From Periplaneta americana (lineage: Eukaryota; Arthropoda; Insecta; Blattodea; Blattidae), in assembly GCF_040183065.1 (NCBI RefSeq), contig NW_027185499.1, forward strand, positions 496,001 to 560,000: a stretch of DNA of 64,000 nt, read 5' to 3'. The notes under the pieces were generated by a model. The model was given only the letters and a program-made list of their open reading frames with translations, was not told where the DNA came from and did no database searches. This document shows positions 26,330 to 37,243 of this stretch, in pieces. The position numbers and the translations under genes were made by a program. How positions within the stretch are numbered: the stretch's first letter is position 1; every line of letters begins with the position of its first letter.

Positions 26330-29177
26330 TTAATCAATTAAAATAAAATAAGTTAATATAAATAAATAAATTAATTAAATGAAATTAAATGAATTGGTAT
26401 AAAATAAATTAAAATTAATTAAATAAATAGGTAAATTAATTAATTATTTATTGAAGGAAATTAAATGAAATAAAATAAAATACACAAATAAGTCAATAAA
26501 TAAAAATGAATAGATACATTAATTATAATAAATTATGAGGTATAAAATAAATTATATAAATAAATAAAAGTAAAATAACTTAATTGAAAAAATAAATAAA
26601 ATAAAATAAATGAATTAATTAATCAACTATTTATATAAAGAAATTGAATAAAATAAATTAAATAAGATAAATAAATAAATTGAAATAAATAAATATAATG
26701 AACTAAAATAAAGAAATGAATTTAAAAAATTAATTAATTAAAAGAAATGTATAAATAAAAATAAAATGCATTTAATAAACGAATTAATTAATTAAAATAA
26801 AATAAGTCAAGATAAATAACATAATTAAATTATTTATTTATTTAAAGAAATTCAATAAAATATATTAATAATTAAGTAAAATAAATAACTGAAATAAAAT
26901 AAATAAAATTAAAATAAATAATTTAAATAAATAAATAAAATAAAATAAATAAGTAAATAAAAATTAGAATAAATTAATTTAAAGTAAAATAATTAAAAAA
27001 ATAATTAATTAATTAATTAAATTAAATAAATAGAATAAATAAAACAACTAAATCAATTAAGTCCATTTTAATAAATGTATTAATTAAAATTAAATATATT
27101 AAATTAAAGTAAGAAAATTAAATTAATTATATTGAAATAAAGTAAATCAATAAATATAAATAAATACATTTATTAACTGAAATAAATAAATTAATTAATT
27201 TTATAATCAAATTAATAAATAATAAAATATATTAAATAAATTAAAATAACATAAATTAAAGTAACCAAATAAAGAAATAATATAAATAAAAAAATATAAA
27301 TGAAAATAAAATAAATTAAAATCAATAAAATAAAATAAATTAAATAATTAATTACTTAAAGATATTGAATAAAATATATTAAATTATATAAATAAATAAA
27401 TTCAATAAAAATGAATAAATAAAATAAAATAAAAAACAAATAAACTAAATATATTATATAAAATAAATTAAATCAAATAAATAATATAAATAAATAACAC
27501 ATGAAATAAATTAAAATAAAAAAATTAAATACAATACATTAAAATAACATAAATAAATTAAAATTATTTACTTAAAATAAGTAAATAAATAAAATAGACT
27601 AAATAAACAAATTAAATAAATAAATGAAAATAAATTAAAGTAAAACAAAATGAAATAAATATAATAAATTAAATAATAAATAATTAAATTAAAATAAATA
27701 ATCTAAAATAAATAAAGAAATAAAATAAATTAAATTAAAAAATTGAATATAAATATTTGAATTACAATAAATAAATTAAATTAAATAAGTTAAATAAAAT
27801 AAAATAAATTATATATATAAATAAAATGAAATTAGATAAATTAAAATTAAATAAATTAATATAAATCAAATAAATTAAATAAATTAAAGTAAATAATACA
27901 AATAAATTAATTAATAAAATATGTAAATTAAATAAAATAAATATAAAAATAAAATAAATAAATAAAAATTAAAATAAAATAATTTAAAATAAATTAAATT
28001 ATTAATAAATTAATTAATTATTTAAATTAATAAATAAAAATAAAATAAACATAATAAATAAATTAAAATAGATAAATAAATTAATTAATTAATTAATTTA
28101 AAGAAATTGAATAAAATAAATTTAAAAAATAATAACATGTATAAATAAATTCAATTCAAATAAATAAAATTAAGAAAATAAATAAATTAAATCACATAAA
28201 TTAAAATAGAATAAATTAGAATAAACAAAATAAATCAAAATAATGTAAAATAGAGTCAATAAAATAAAGTAAAAAAATTAAATAAAATAAATAAATAATA
28301 AAATAATTTAAAATAAATTAAAATTAATAAATAAATGAAATAAATCATATACATAAATAAAGTATAATAAATAAAAATATAACATAAAAAATAAATTAAA
28401 GTAAATAAAATGAATAGATAAATTAATTAAATAAATTAAATTCAATATATTAAGTAATATAAAGTAAATAAATAAAATAGATTATTAAATAATATAAAAA
28501 ATTAGTAAAATAAATCAATCAAATAAGATAAATAAATTTAAAATACATTGAATTAAAGAAGTGAAATAAAATAAACAAATTAATCAAATTAAATGAAATA
28601 AAAAAATAAACAAATAAAATAAATGAAATAAGTTGAATAAAATCAATGAAATAAATTAATAAAATAAATAAATATACTAAAAAATAAAAAATTACTAAAT
28701 TAATTAAATAAATAAAATAACTGAATAAATAAAATTGAAATTAATTAATTAAACAAAGTAAGTTAAAATAAATACATAAAATTAATTAAAACAAAATAAA
28801 TGAATATAAATAAAATTAATTAAGGGATATAAATAAAGTGAAATAAACTAAATAAAAAAATAAATAAATAAAATGGATTAATGAAATAGATGAAAATAAG
28901 TAAATATATTGAATTAAAACAAACAAATAATTAAATGAATTAATTAAAATAAATAAAATAAAATAAATTAAAATAAATAAAATAGAATAAATAAATAAAA
29001 TATTTAATAAAAAAATAAAATAAATAAATTAAATTAAAATAAATGAATTAATTAAAATAGAGTAATTGAAAATAAATACATATAAATAAAAGCAATTAAT
29101 ATAAAGTTAATTAATGGAATAAACTAATTAATTTTAAAAATTAAATATAAATAAATAAATAAATAAATATATAAATT
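26330..29177. repeat. A-rich satellite (segment 4)
   Basis: The A-rich satellite continues up to the minisatellite. It is poorer in recognisable higher-order landmarks than the first 20 kb. No genes are seen. Confidence 0.85.
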
Positions 29178-29960
29178 TACCGAAAATGACCCTAAGTTAC
29201 TCCAAATTACACTAAGTTACCCCAAATTATCCCAGGTTATGCCAAATTATCCCAAATTACCCTGAGTTACCCCAAATTACACCAAATTACCTCAAATTAC
29301 CCGACGTTACCGCAAGTTACCCCAAATTACCCCCAAGTTGGCCCAAATTACTACAAATTACCCCAAGTTACCCCAAATTACCCCAAGTAACTCCAAATTA
29401 CACACAGGCTACCCCCAAATTACACCAAATTACCCCATGTTATCACAAATTAAACCATGTTAACCAAAGTTACACCAAATTATCCCAAGTTACCATAAGT
29501 TACCCCAAATTACCCCAAATTATCACAAGTTACCCCAAATTACTCTAATTTACCCCAAATAACCCCACGTTACCCTAATTTACCCAGAATTATCCCAAGA
29601 TGCCCCAAGTTAGCCCAAATTACCCAAGACACAACTTACAGTTACCCCAAATTACCCAATGTTACTCCAAATTACTACAAGTTACCCCAAATTACCCAGA
29701 ATTTCCCCATATTACCCAGAAATTATAAATAATTACAAGTTGCTCCAAATTACCCCAAGTTACCCAAAGTTACCCCAAATTACACCAAGATGCTCCAAGT
29801 TATCCCAAATTACCCCATTTCACAACAAATTATCCAAAGTTACACCAAATTACCCCAAGATACTCCAAGTCACAACAAATTACCCAAAGTTATCCCAAAT
29901 TACACCATGTTACTCCAAATTACCCCAACTTACACCAAGTTACCACAAATTAACCCAAGA
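29178..29960. repeat. C-rich minisatellite, left arm (CCCCAAATTA/CCCCAAGTTA)
   Basis: This is a tandem array of a ~10-11 bp unit alternating CCCCAAATTA and CCCCAAGTTA with frequent single-base variants. Because three 10-bp units make 30 bp, open frames coding YPKLPQITPSYPKLPQ-like peptides arise in several frames (for example 29,659-29,982); these are products of the repeat. The complementary array appears beyond 31 kb. Confidence 0.93.
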
Positions 29961-30189
29961 TACCTCAAGAAAACAAATATAATAAAAATTGAAAAAAACT
30001 CTCGAAAAGAAATGTTTAAAAAAAGATTTAAAAAAAAAGAAACAAAAAAATTTAAAAGAAATCATGAAAAAAATAAAAAAGGAACAAAATTGAAATTTCT
30101 ATCAGAAAAAGAAAAAAAAATAACAATAGGAGAAAAAAAATTAAAAAAAATGAAAAATTATAGAAAAAATGTTTTTAACATTTAAAATC
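29961..30189. repeat. A/G-rich purine tract left of the symmetry axis
   Basis: The plus strand is dominated by runs of A with scattered G (AAAAAGAAAC, GAAAAAAAATTAAAAAAAATG). It changes abruptly into a T-rich tract at about 30,190. Together they form a compositional mirror between the two minisatellite arms. Nothing here looks coding. Confidence 0.75.
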
Positions 30190-31029
30190 AAAAATGAGTT
30201 TTTTTTATTTGATTTCAATTTTTATTTTTGTTATTCTTTTCATTTTTCAAAACTTCTTTTAATTTTTTTTTATTTATAGTTTTTTTTCGTTTCATTTTGT
30301 GAAACTTTTTTTTTCATTTTTTGGTTTCTTTTCATTTTTTTTTTTTTTTTTTTTTTTTTTTCAATTTTTGTATAACTTTTCAAAATAGTGTTTTTATTTT
30401 TTTCTTATTTTCAATTTTTTTTTGTTATTTTTGGCAGACTTTTTTTAAATTCTGTTTCTTCTTATTTTTTTCAGGATTTCTTTTAATTTTTTTTCGGTTC
30501 CTATTTTCAAATTTTTTTTTAGACATTGTTTTTTTAAATATTTTTCAATTTTTTTCCCTTATTTTTGTTTTCTTCTATGCTCTTTTTTATTTTTCAATTT
30601 TTTTTATACTCTCAATTCTCTCTTTTATTGTTTTTACTTCGTTTAATTTTCTTGTCAGAAATTTGTTTCTGAAGTATTACATTTTTTATTTTTTTTTTTT
30701 ACTTTTTTTTTAAGAATTATTTTTTTTATATTTCTTTGTTCATTTTTTCCTTTTTTTCATTTTTTTATTTTTTTTTTTCAAAATTTTTATTGAAAAAAAG
30801 TCTTTATTTTCATTTTTCCGTTTTTCTTTTAATTCTTTTAACCGATCAATTTTTGCAATTTTTTTCAATTTTTCTTATTTTTACATACTTTCTTTTTAAC
30901 TTTTCAATAATTTGTTTATTAAATTAATTTTTTGTTCAAAAGCAAAGGTTTTTTTTTTTTTGTCTTTTATTTTCAAAAGTTAATACTTGAAAAAATTAAG
31001 GGTAGGCCTATTTATAGTTTTTATGGTGA
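30190..31029. repeat. T/C-rich pyrimidine tract right of the symmetry axis
   Basis: This tract is made of long T runs with C and A interruptions, including a T run near 30,338-30,360. The open frames at 30,321-30,713 and 30,736-30,927 are poly-phenylalanine translations of it. After about 30,990 it grades into a short mixed sequence and then the G-rich minisatellite. Confidence 0.75.
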
Positions 31030-34000
31030 TTTGAGTTGGGGTTGTAACGTGAACTAACTTCGGGGAACGTTTAGTGTGGGGTAGTTTGGGGTGGGGTAAC
31101 GTCGAGTAAATTTGACGTAACTTGGTGTAAATTGGGGTAACTTGGGTGTAATTCGGGTAACGTAATGTAATTTGAGGTAACTTAGGGTAAGTTTTTGTAA
31201 TTTGGGGTAATTTGTGTTAATTTGGGGTTACTTGGTGTAATTTGTGGTATCTTGGGGTAATTTGGCTAACTTGGGGGTAATTTGGAATAGCATGGGGTAA
31301 TTTGGGGTACTTGGGACAATTTGTGGTAACTTGGGATAATTTGGAGTAAGTTAGTGAAATTTGGGGTAACCTGGGGTAACTTGGAATGATTTTGGTTTAC
31401 AGAGTAATTTGTGGTAATTTGGGGAACTTAGTGTCATTTGGGGTAACTTTGTGTAATTTCGGTTAATCTGGGGGAACTGGGGTCATTTGTAGTAAAATGG
31501 GGTAACTTGGGGGTAATTTGGAGAAACATGGGGTAATTTGGGGTAACATGAGGTTACTTGGGGTAATTTGGGGTAACATGTGGTAACTTGGGGTATCTGT
31601 GTATTTTGTTGTGACTTAGGGTAATTTGGGATAATTTGGAGTATTTTGGGGCAATTTGGGGTAACTTTGGTTAATATGTTGTGACTTGGGGTAATATGGG
31701 GTAACTTAGGGTATCTTGGAGTAATGTGGGGTAACTTTGGGTAATTTGGGGTAACTTGGTGTACTTTTTATAATTTGGGGAAATTTGGGTAACTTTGTAT
31801 AATTTGTGGTAAATTTTTGTGTAATTTGTGTTAACTTGGGGAAATTTGGGTGTAAATTTTAATTTGGAGTAACTTGGTGAAATTTGGAGTAACATGGGGT
31901 AATTTACGGTAACTTTGGGTAATTTGTTGTGCCTTGGGGTAATTTGGGGTCGCATGGCTCATCTTGGGGTAATTTGGAGTAAATTTGGGTAACGTTGAAT
32001 AATTTGGGGTAACTTGGAGTATTTTGGGGTAATTTGGGTAAAATGTTGTGACTTAGGGTAATTTGGGGTAATTTTGAGTAACTTGAGGTAACTTTGGGTA
32101 ATTTGGGGTATCTTGGTGTAATTTTTTATAATTTGCGGAAATTTGGGTAACTTTGTGTAATTTGTTGTAACTTTGGGAAATTTGGGCGTAACTTGTAATT
32201 TGGGGTAACTTGGTGAATTTTGGCGTTACATGGGGTAATTTAGGGTAGCTTTGGGTAAGTTATAGTGACTTGGAGTAACATGAGGCATCTTCGGGTAATT
32301 TGGTTAACGTGTGGTACCATGGGATAACTTGGAGTAATTTGGGTTAACTTGATATAATTTGGGGTAACTTGGGGTAACTTAGGGTAACTTGGGGTAATTT
32401 GGAGTAATTTTGGGTTACTTGGTGTAATTTGTGATAACTTGGCGTAATTTGGGTTAATTTCGGCGTAACTTGTGGGTAATTTGCAGTTACTTGGTAAAAT
32501 TTTGGGTAATTTGGGTTAACTTGGTGTGATTTGGGGTAACATGCTGTAATTTGGGGTAACATGGGGTAATTTGGTGTAGCTTGTGGTAATTTGTTGTAAT
32601 TTGGGATAACTGGGGTAACAGTGTAATTTGTAGTAACGTGGGGTAATTTGGTGTAACTTGGGGGTAATTTGAAGTATGATGGGGTAATTTGAGGTATCTT
32701 TGGGTAATTTGGGGTATCTTGGGATAATTTGGGGTAACTTGGGATAATTTTGAGTAAGTTGGTGAAATTTGGGGTAACTTGGGGTAACTTGTATCTTGGA
32801 GTAATGTAGGGTAACTTGGAGTGATTTTGGTTTACAGGGTAATTTGTGTTAATTTGGGGAACTTAGTGTCATTTGGGGTAACATGGGGTCATTTAGGTTA
32901 ATCTGGAGAAACTTAGGGTAACTGGGGTCATTTGTGGTAAAATGGGGTAACTTAGGGGTAATTTGGAGAAACATGGGGTAACATGAGGTAACTTGGGGTA
33001 ATTTGGGGTAACGTGGGTTAATTTGGGGTATCTTTGTGTATTTTGTTGTGACTTGGGATAATTTGGGGTAATTTGGTGTATTTTGGGGTAATTTGGGGGT
33101 AACTTTGGGTTATATATATAGACTTGGGTAATATGGGGTAACTTAGGGCATCTTGGGGTAATGTGGGGTAACTTTGGGTAAGTTGGGGTAATGTGGGGTA
33201 ACTTGGTGTAATTTTTATAATTTGGGGAAATTTGGGTAACTTTGTATAATTTGTGGTAAATTTTTGTGTAATTTGTGGTAACTTGGGGAAATTTGGGCGT
33301 AAATTTTAATTTGGGGTAACTTGGTGAAATTTGGAGTAACATGGGGTAATTTAGGGTAACTTTGGGTAAGTTGTTGTGACGGAATAATTTGGGGTCTCAT
33401 GGGTCATCTTGGGGTAATTTGGAGTAAATTTGGGTAACGTTGGATAATTTGAGGTAGCTTTGAGTATTTTGGGGTAACTTTGGGTAATATGTTGTGACTT
33501 GGGGTAATTTGGGGTAACTTGGAGTATCTTGGGGTAACTGGTGTAATTTGGGGTAACTTTGGGTAATTTGGGGTATCTTGGTGTAATTTTTTATAATTTG
33601 GGTAACTTTGTGTAATTTGTGGTAACTTTGGGAAATTTGAGCGTAACTTGTAATTTGGGGTAACTTGGTGAAATTTGGAGTAACATGGGGTAATTAAGGG
33701 TAAGTTGTTGTGACTTGGGGTAACATGGGGCGTCTTGGGGTAATTTGGGTAAATTTGTGTAACGTAGGGTAATATGGGGTATCTTGGAGTAATTTGGGTT
33801 AACTTAAGATAATTTGGGGTAACTTAGGGTAATTTGGGTTACTTGGTGTAATTTGTAATAACTTGGGGTAATTTGGGTTAATTTAGGCTTAACTTGAGGG
33901 TAATTTGCAGTTACTTGGTATAATTTTGGGTAATTTGGGTTAACTTGGTGTAATTTGGGGTAACATGCTGTAATTTGGGGTAACTTGAGCTAATTTGGTG

Positions 34001-34536
34001 TAACTTGTAATTTGTAGTAATTTGAGATTACTGGGGTAACGGTGTAATTTGCGGTAACGTGGGGTAATTTGGTGTAACTTGGGGGTAATTTGGAGTAACA
34101 TGGGGTAATTTGAGGTAACTTGGGGTAATTTGGGGTAACTTGGGTTAATTTGGAGTAAGTTGATGTAATTTGGGGTAACCTAGGGTTACTTGGAGTAATG
34201 TATTGTAACTTGGAGTAATTTGGGGTAATTTGTGGTAATTTGGGGAACTTTGTGTAATTTGGGTTACTTGGAGTAATTTCGGTTAATCTGGGGACACTTA
34301 GGGTAACTGGGGCCATTTGTGGTAAAATGGGGTAATGTGGAGTATTTAGTGGTAACTTGGGGGTAACTTGGAGTACCTTGGTGTAATTTGACGTAATTTA
34401 TAAGAGCCATATTTAATTTGGGGTAATTCAGGGGAATTTATAGTAAGTTAAGCTAATTTTTTTTAATTTATTGTAACTTACAGTTACTTTGTGTAATTTA
34501 GGGGAACTTAGGTTAACATAAGATAATTTTGAGGTA
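31030..34536. repeat. G-rich minisatellite, right arm (GGGGTAATTT/GGGGTAACTT)
   Basis: This is a 3.5-kb tandem array of the reverse complement of the left-arm unit, mostly GGGGTAATTT and GGGGTAACTT, diverged. Large internal duplications are visible: for example, the segment containing the TTTTTGTGTAATTTGTG(G/T)TAACTTGG stretch occurs near 31,815 and 33,260. The G-rich strand has repeated G4 runs spaced by 6-7 bases, a G-quadruplex-compatible arrangement. Minus-strand open frames in the array are repeat artefacts. The array is cut at 34,536 by a transposon and resumes at 40,673. Confidence 0.93.
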
Positions 34537-34825
34537 CAGTTACCCTGAAAAAGAATGAGACGATTCTTGGACGTCGGAAGTTAAAAGTTCTACAGCGCAA
34601 TTCACTCGATATCGACGTCACGATATATAACATGACAAATAGTACAAGAATTGTTACAAGGACCACAACAAGGACAAGGACCAGAATAAGGATCACGAAT
34701 AGACAGCCATTTAAGGCCAGGATTTCACAACATAGCTCGGGTCACAAAATATCATTGCTTCACTGTACCGAATGGCAAATGCCTGCTAAGGGATCTACAT
34801 TCTGGACTGCTGCTGTCACTGTCTT

Positions 34826-34909
34826 GTCTCGTTAGCTCATATAGTAGCGTGCCGGTTCCATTATATAACCGAAACGTCTCGTGTTCGATCCCGGGTAAAA
34901 CTTTTTTTT
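34826..34909 (+). other. tRNA-like sequence with T-run terminator, left subterminal
   Basis: This stretch contains an A-box-like TTAGCTCATATAGTAGC and a B-box-like GTGTTCGATCCCGGG, with a potential anticodon stem CGGTT/AACCG between them. T8 follows at 34,902-34,909, a Pol III-type terminator. The arms pair too poorly for a functional tRNA. It points into the Tc1-type element and is matched by a minus-strand counterpart near the other end. Confidence 0.6.
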
Positions 34910-35101
34910 ATTGAGGTGTAATTAATTTGTTCAGAGTTCCTCGACTGTCTAATTTGTCGAAAAATATGGAATAATTTATGCCCAATTTCTGGGTCTTACA
35001 AGTGGGCTGAACCTCGTCAAAAAATAAATAAATCTTACTTGGAAGTTGAAAGTATTCTTCTTCAAACAAAAATCATAAGAAACAAAAAGAGACATGTTAA
35101 C

Positions 35102-36115
35102 TTAAAATCTTGTCCACATGCCATGAGCTTCTATTACAGCTCTAAGTCGATCCGGCATGGATGTCACGAGATTGTGGAATAAGTTCTGATCCCCGGCGAG
35201 ATCTTCCCAGGTGTCAACAACTTGATCCCACAATTCGTCTCGATTTCGAGGGCGTCGGTGGGCATAGGTGGCTATCCCTCTCTTTTTCAATTCCGCCCAT
35301 AAATTTTCGATGGCATTCAAATCAGGTGGCTTCGGAGGCCAATTAATGATTTCGATCTCGGGTCTCCTTTGAAACCATCTTTGAATGCTTGCAGCATAGT
35401 GCACGGGATGGTTATCTTGCTGGAACAGCAATGTTCCTTCGGGAAAACGTTCTCGGGCGGAGGGAAGGAATATATTTTCCAGAATGTGTCCGTAAGTTCC
35501 CACATTAAACCGGTCATCGATGCGTTCTATAACGCCAGGTCCATCGTAAGACATCAACCCCTAACACGATATGCTAAAGCGCCCCGATCTTTCACGTCGG
35601 TGCACATAGCGCTGATCATGTCGAAGACCATCCTCACGATAGACACGGACAGGACCTTCGTAATCACTCGAGATGATTGTTTCGTCGGAGAAAATTACAT
35701 TTCTCCAATCGAAATCCACTCGATTGGTAGCGAAGGCAAGATGGTCGACAGCTTGTGCTTCCCCCAATATTTCCATTTGCGCAGCCCTCCGGCTCCTAAT
35801 ACCGCGCTTCCTCAACCTGCTGATCACAGTCTGTGAAGAGCCGGGAAAGTTAGATGCTGCTCTTATTTCGTTAGCAGTCCGAATGGGGGGGTATTGTCGA
35901 ACTGTCTCGAATAAAAGAGCATCCTCTTCCAATGAAGAAATCCGCGGACGCCCAAGAATAGGGCGATTTTCGACCTCCCCTAAATTTTGGTAACGATGAA
36001 CCCACCTCGCGGCTGTACTTCCAGGAACACCGACCAAACGGCCAGCAGATCTAGCCCCATATCCAGCCTCAACTAGAGCTATAACTCGCTGTCTCATGTC
36101 ACGTCGGTTCGCCAT
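35102..36115 (-). pseudogene. Tc1-like DDE transposase with one in-frame stop
   Basis: The gene runs leftward from ATG at 36,115 (MANRRDMRQRV) through 337 codons. In order: a paired-type helix-turn-helix (about residues 7-50), a GRPR motif near 55, and a DDE domain with FSDE (D near 144), LLFQQDNHPVH (D near 234) and PPDLNAIENLW (E near 270). The spacing between the second D and the E is 35 residues by hand count, i.e. DD35E. Translation is interrupted by TAG at 35,561-35,563 (codon ~185) at a position where Tc1 transposases usually have tryptophan; the downstream frame continues in phase with no indel. The upstream ATG at 36,160 is possible but precedes the conserved start. The copy is inactive through a single nonsense change. 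Confidence 0.88.
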
Positions 36116-36477
36116 TACGATGAGAAATGAGGGATGACGATAATACTTTAGTGTAGACAATGACTATTTAACGTGATATAGAATTATTGAAATAACAGGC
36201 ATCTTGCAAAGTAAGAGTTAATAAATCAACCCTAAATTAAATATCTAAATAACAGGATATAACAGGAAGTCCAATTGTTGCGAAACTAATCAAATTAAAT
36301 CTAATTACATTAAGTAAACAAACCCCAAGTTATGACACCACATTGCTACAGCTGTTAATAAAATATTGTAATAATTACTTAACAAATGACTTAACCTAAG
36401 GACTGTAAACCTTTGTAAAAGTTTGTCCATTATTACATATATTTTTTAATTTCATTTTAATTGCTAGTTTTTAATAT
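36116..36477. other. Non-coding segment between transposase start and LTR
   Basis: This is AT-rich sequence upstream of the transposase start, within the Tc1-type element. No coding potential or repeat structure was noticed. The last bases AATAT form the LTR target site. Confidence 0.5.
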
Positions 36478-37214
36478 TGTGACAGCGACGTGAGATTCGA
36501 ACTCACGACCAGCGTCCCACGAGAGAGCATATCGCGCGGGCTTCACGGGGAAAGGGGCCTACACGCGAGGGGAGGCTGCGCGCGCAACTGCTACTTAACG
36601 CAGTGAATGTGGAACGACCTTCCCGACTATTCCAGAAATCCGTCGAAGTGGAAGACTCGCGAATTTTCGAGGCTACGTCGCTGTGGTTATAAATTACGGT
36701 CGCGAAGGAACAGCAGTTTTTCAGTTATTCAGTCAGTGAGTAAGCCAGAGCAAGCAAGCCAGACTTGTGTTCCGGAGTTCGACTCGAGTGTGCGTCCGCA
36801 TCTGCGTCAGCATCCGAAGGCCTGAGTTCGAGTGCAGTGGATCGCAGTTGGAGGGACCTGAGTTCGAGTGCAGTGGACCGCAGTTGGAGGGACCCGAGTT
36901 CGAATACAGTAAACTGTCTCTGAAGGTCTGTGGTTCGAGATACTGTGAACTCGAGTGACTGAGATAGAAGAACTGTGAACTGAGAACTGATAGTTCTGTT
37001 TTGTAAATAGTGCTTTGTAAATATTAGTTAAGATTAACAGTTCATTGTTGTGCGTAATAGTCCAAGTAAATTGTCATTGTCGTCGGTGGAGTGCTATAAC
37101 GAATACTGTGTTGAGTGAAAATCCAATTGTTGACGAGAGCGTTTAAGGCGAATTGTAGAAAGGAATTATTGTTTTGACGAATAAATTACATTGTTGTAAC
37201 TAATAAAATTCACA
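36478..37214 (+). repeat. 5' LTR of the Gag-protease element
   Basis: This 737-bp LTR carries a TATA box (TATAAAT, 36,688-36,694) followed about 33 bp later by an insect-type initiator TCAGTT (36,721), poly(A) signals at 37,180 and 37,202, and 2.5 copies of a ~36-bp unit (CCTGAGTTCGAGTGCAGTGG…) at about 36,822-36,915. Its first ~35 bp, read on the minus strand, resemble a tRNA T-arm (GTGAGTTCGAATCTCAC). The small open frames inside (36,607-36,958) recur in every LTR copy and are not separate genes. Confidence 0.92.
36688..36726 (+). promoter_or_regulatory. LTR core promoter (TATA box and initiator)
   Basis: TATAAAT at 36,688-36,694 lies about 33 bp before TCAGTT at 36,721-36,726, the spacing and initiator word typical of arthropod Pol II promoters. 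The same pair is present in the 3' LTR. It likely marks the start of the element transcript. Confidence 0.6.
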
Positions 37215-37243
37215 CTGGTGTCAGAACCGGGATATTATCGACA

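Noticed and set aside
1..29177. Contaminating or low-quality sequence
   Set aside because: The ordered higher-order landmarks, cleanly inserted elements with target duplications and gradual divergence argue for genuine satellite DNA, although array length could be mis-assembled.
29659..30185. Overlapping open frames coding YPKLPQITPSYPKLPQ-like repeats
   Set aside because: They arise in several frames because three 10-bp minisatellite units equal 30 bp; no start context, no non-repeat domain. The same applies to minus-strand frames at 31,671-34,316.
30321..30927. Phenylalanine-rich open frames resembling membrane proteins
   Set aside because: Pure translation of a poly-T tract; no other sequence content.
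29178..34536. CRISPR-like array of short repeats
   Set aside because: The units are contiguous and mutually similar with no unique spacers, in a eukaryotic context; this is a minisatellite.
29178..34536. Telomeric or subtelomeric repeat array
   Set aside because: The unit is not TTAGG or another known insect telomere repeat, and complex DNA with a host gene follows; no chromosome end can be claimed.
34508..34835. Opposed open frames rich in V/L and T/R near the Tc1-type left end
   Set aside because: They come from a purine-rich AGGACCA/AGGATCA stretch in the subterminal region and cross the transposon boundary.
36607..36958. Short open frames MWNDLPDYSRN… and MFRSSTRVCV…
   Set aside because: They recur in the 3' LTR and (partly) the solo LTR because they lie in the LTR itself; no similarity to known proteins is evident.
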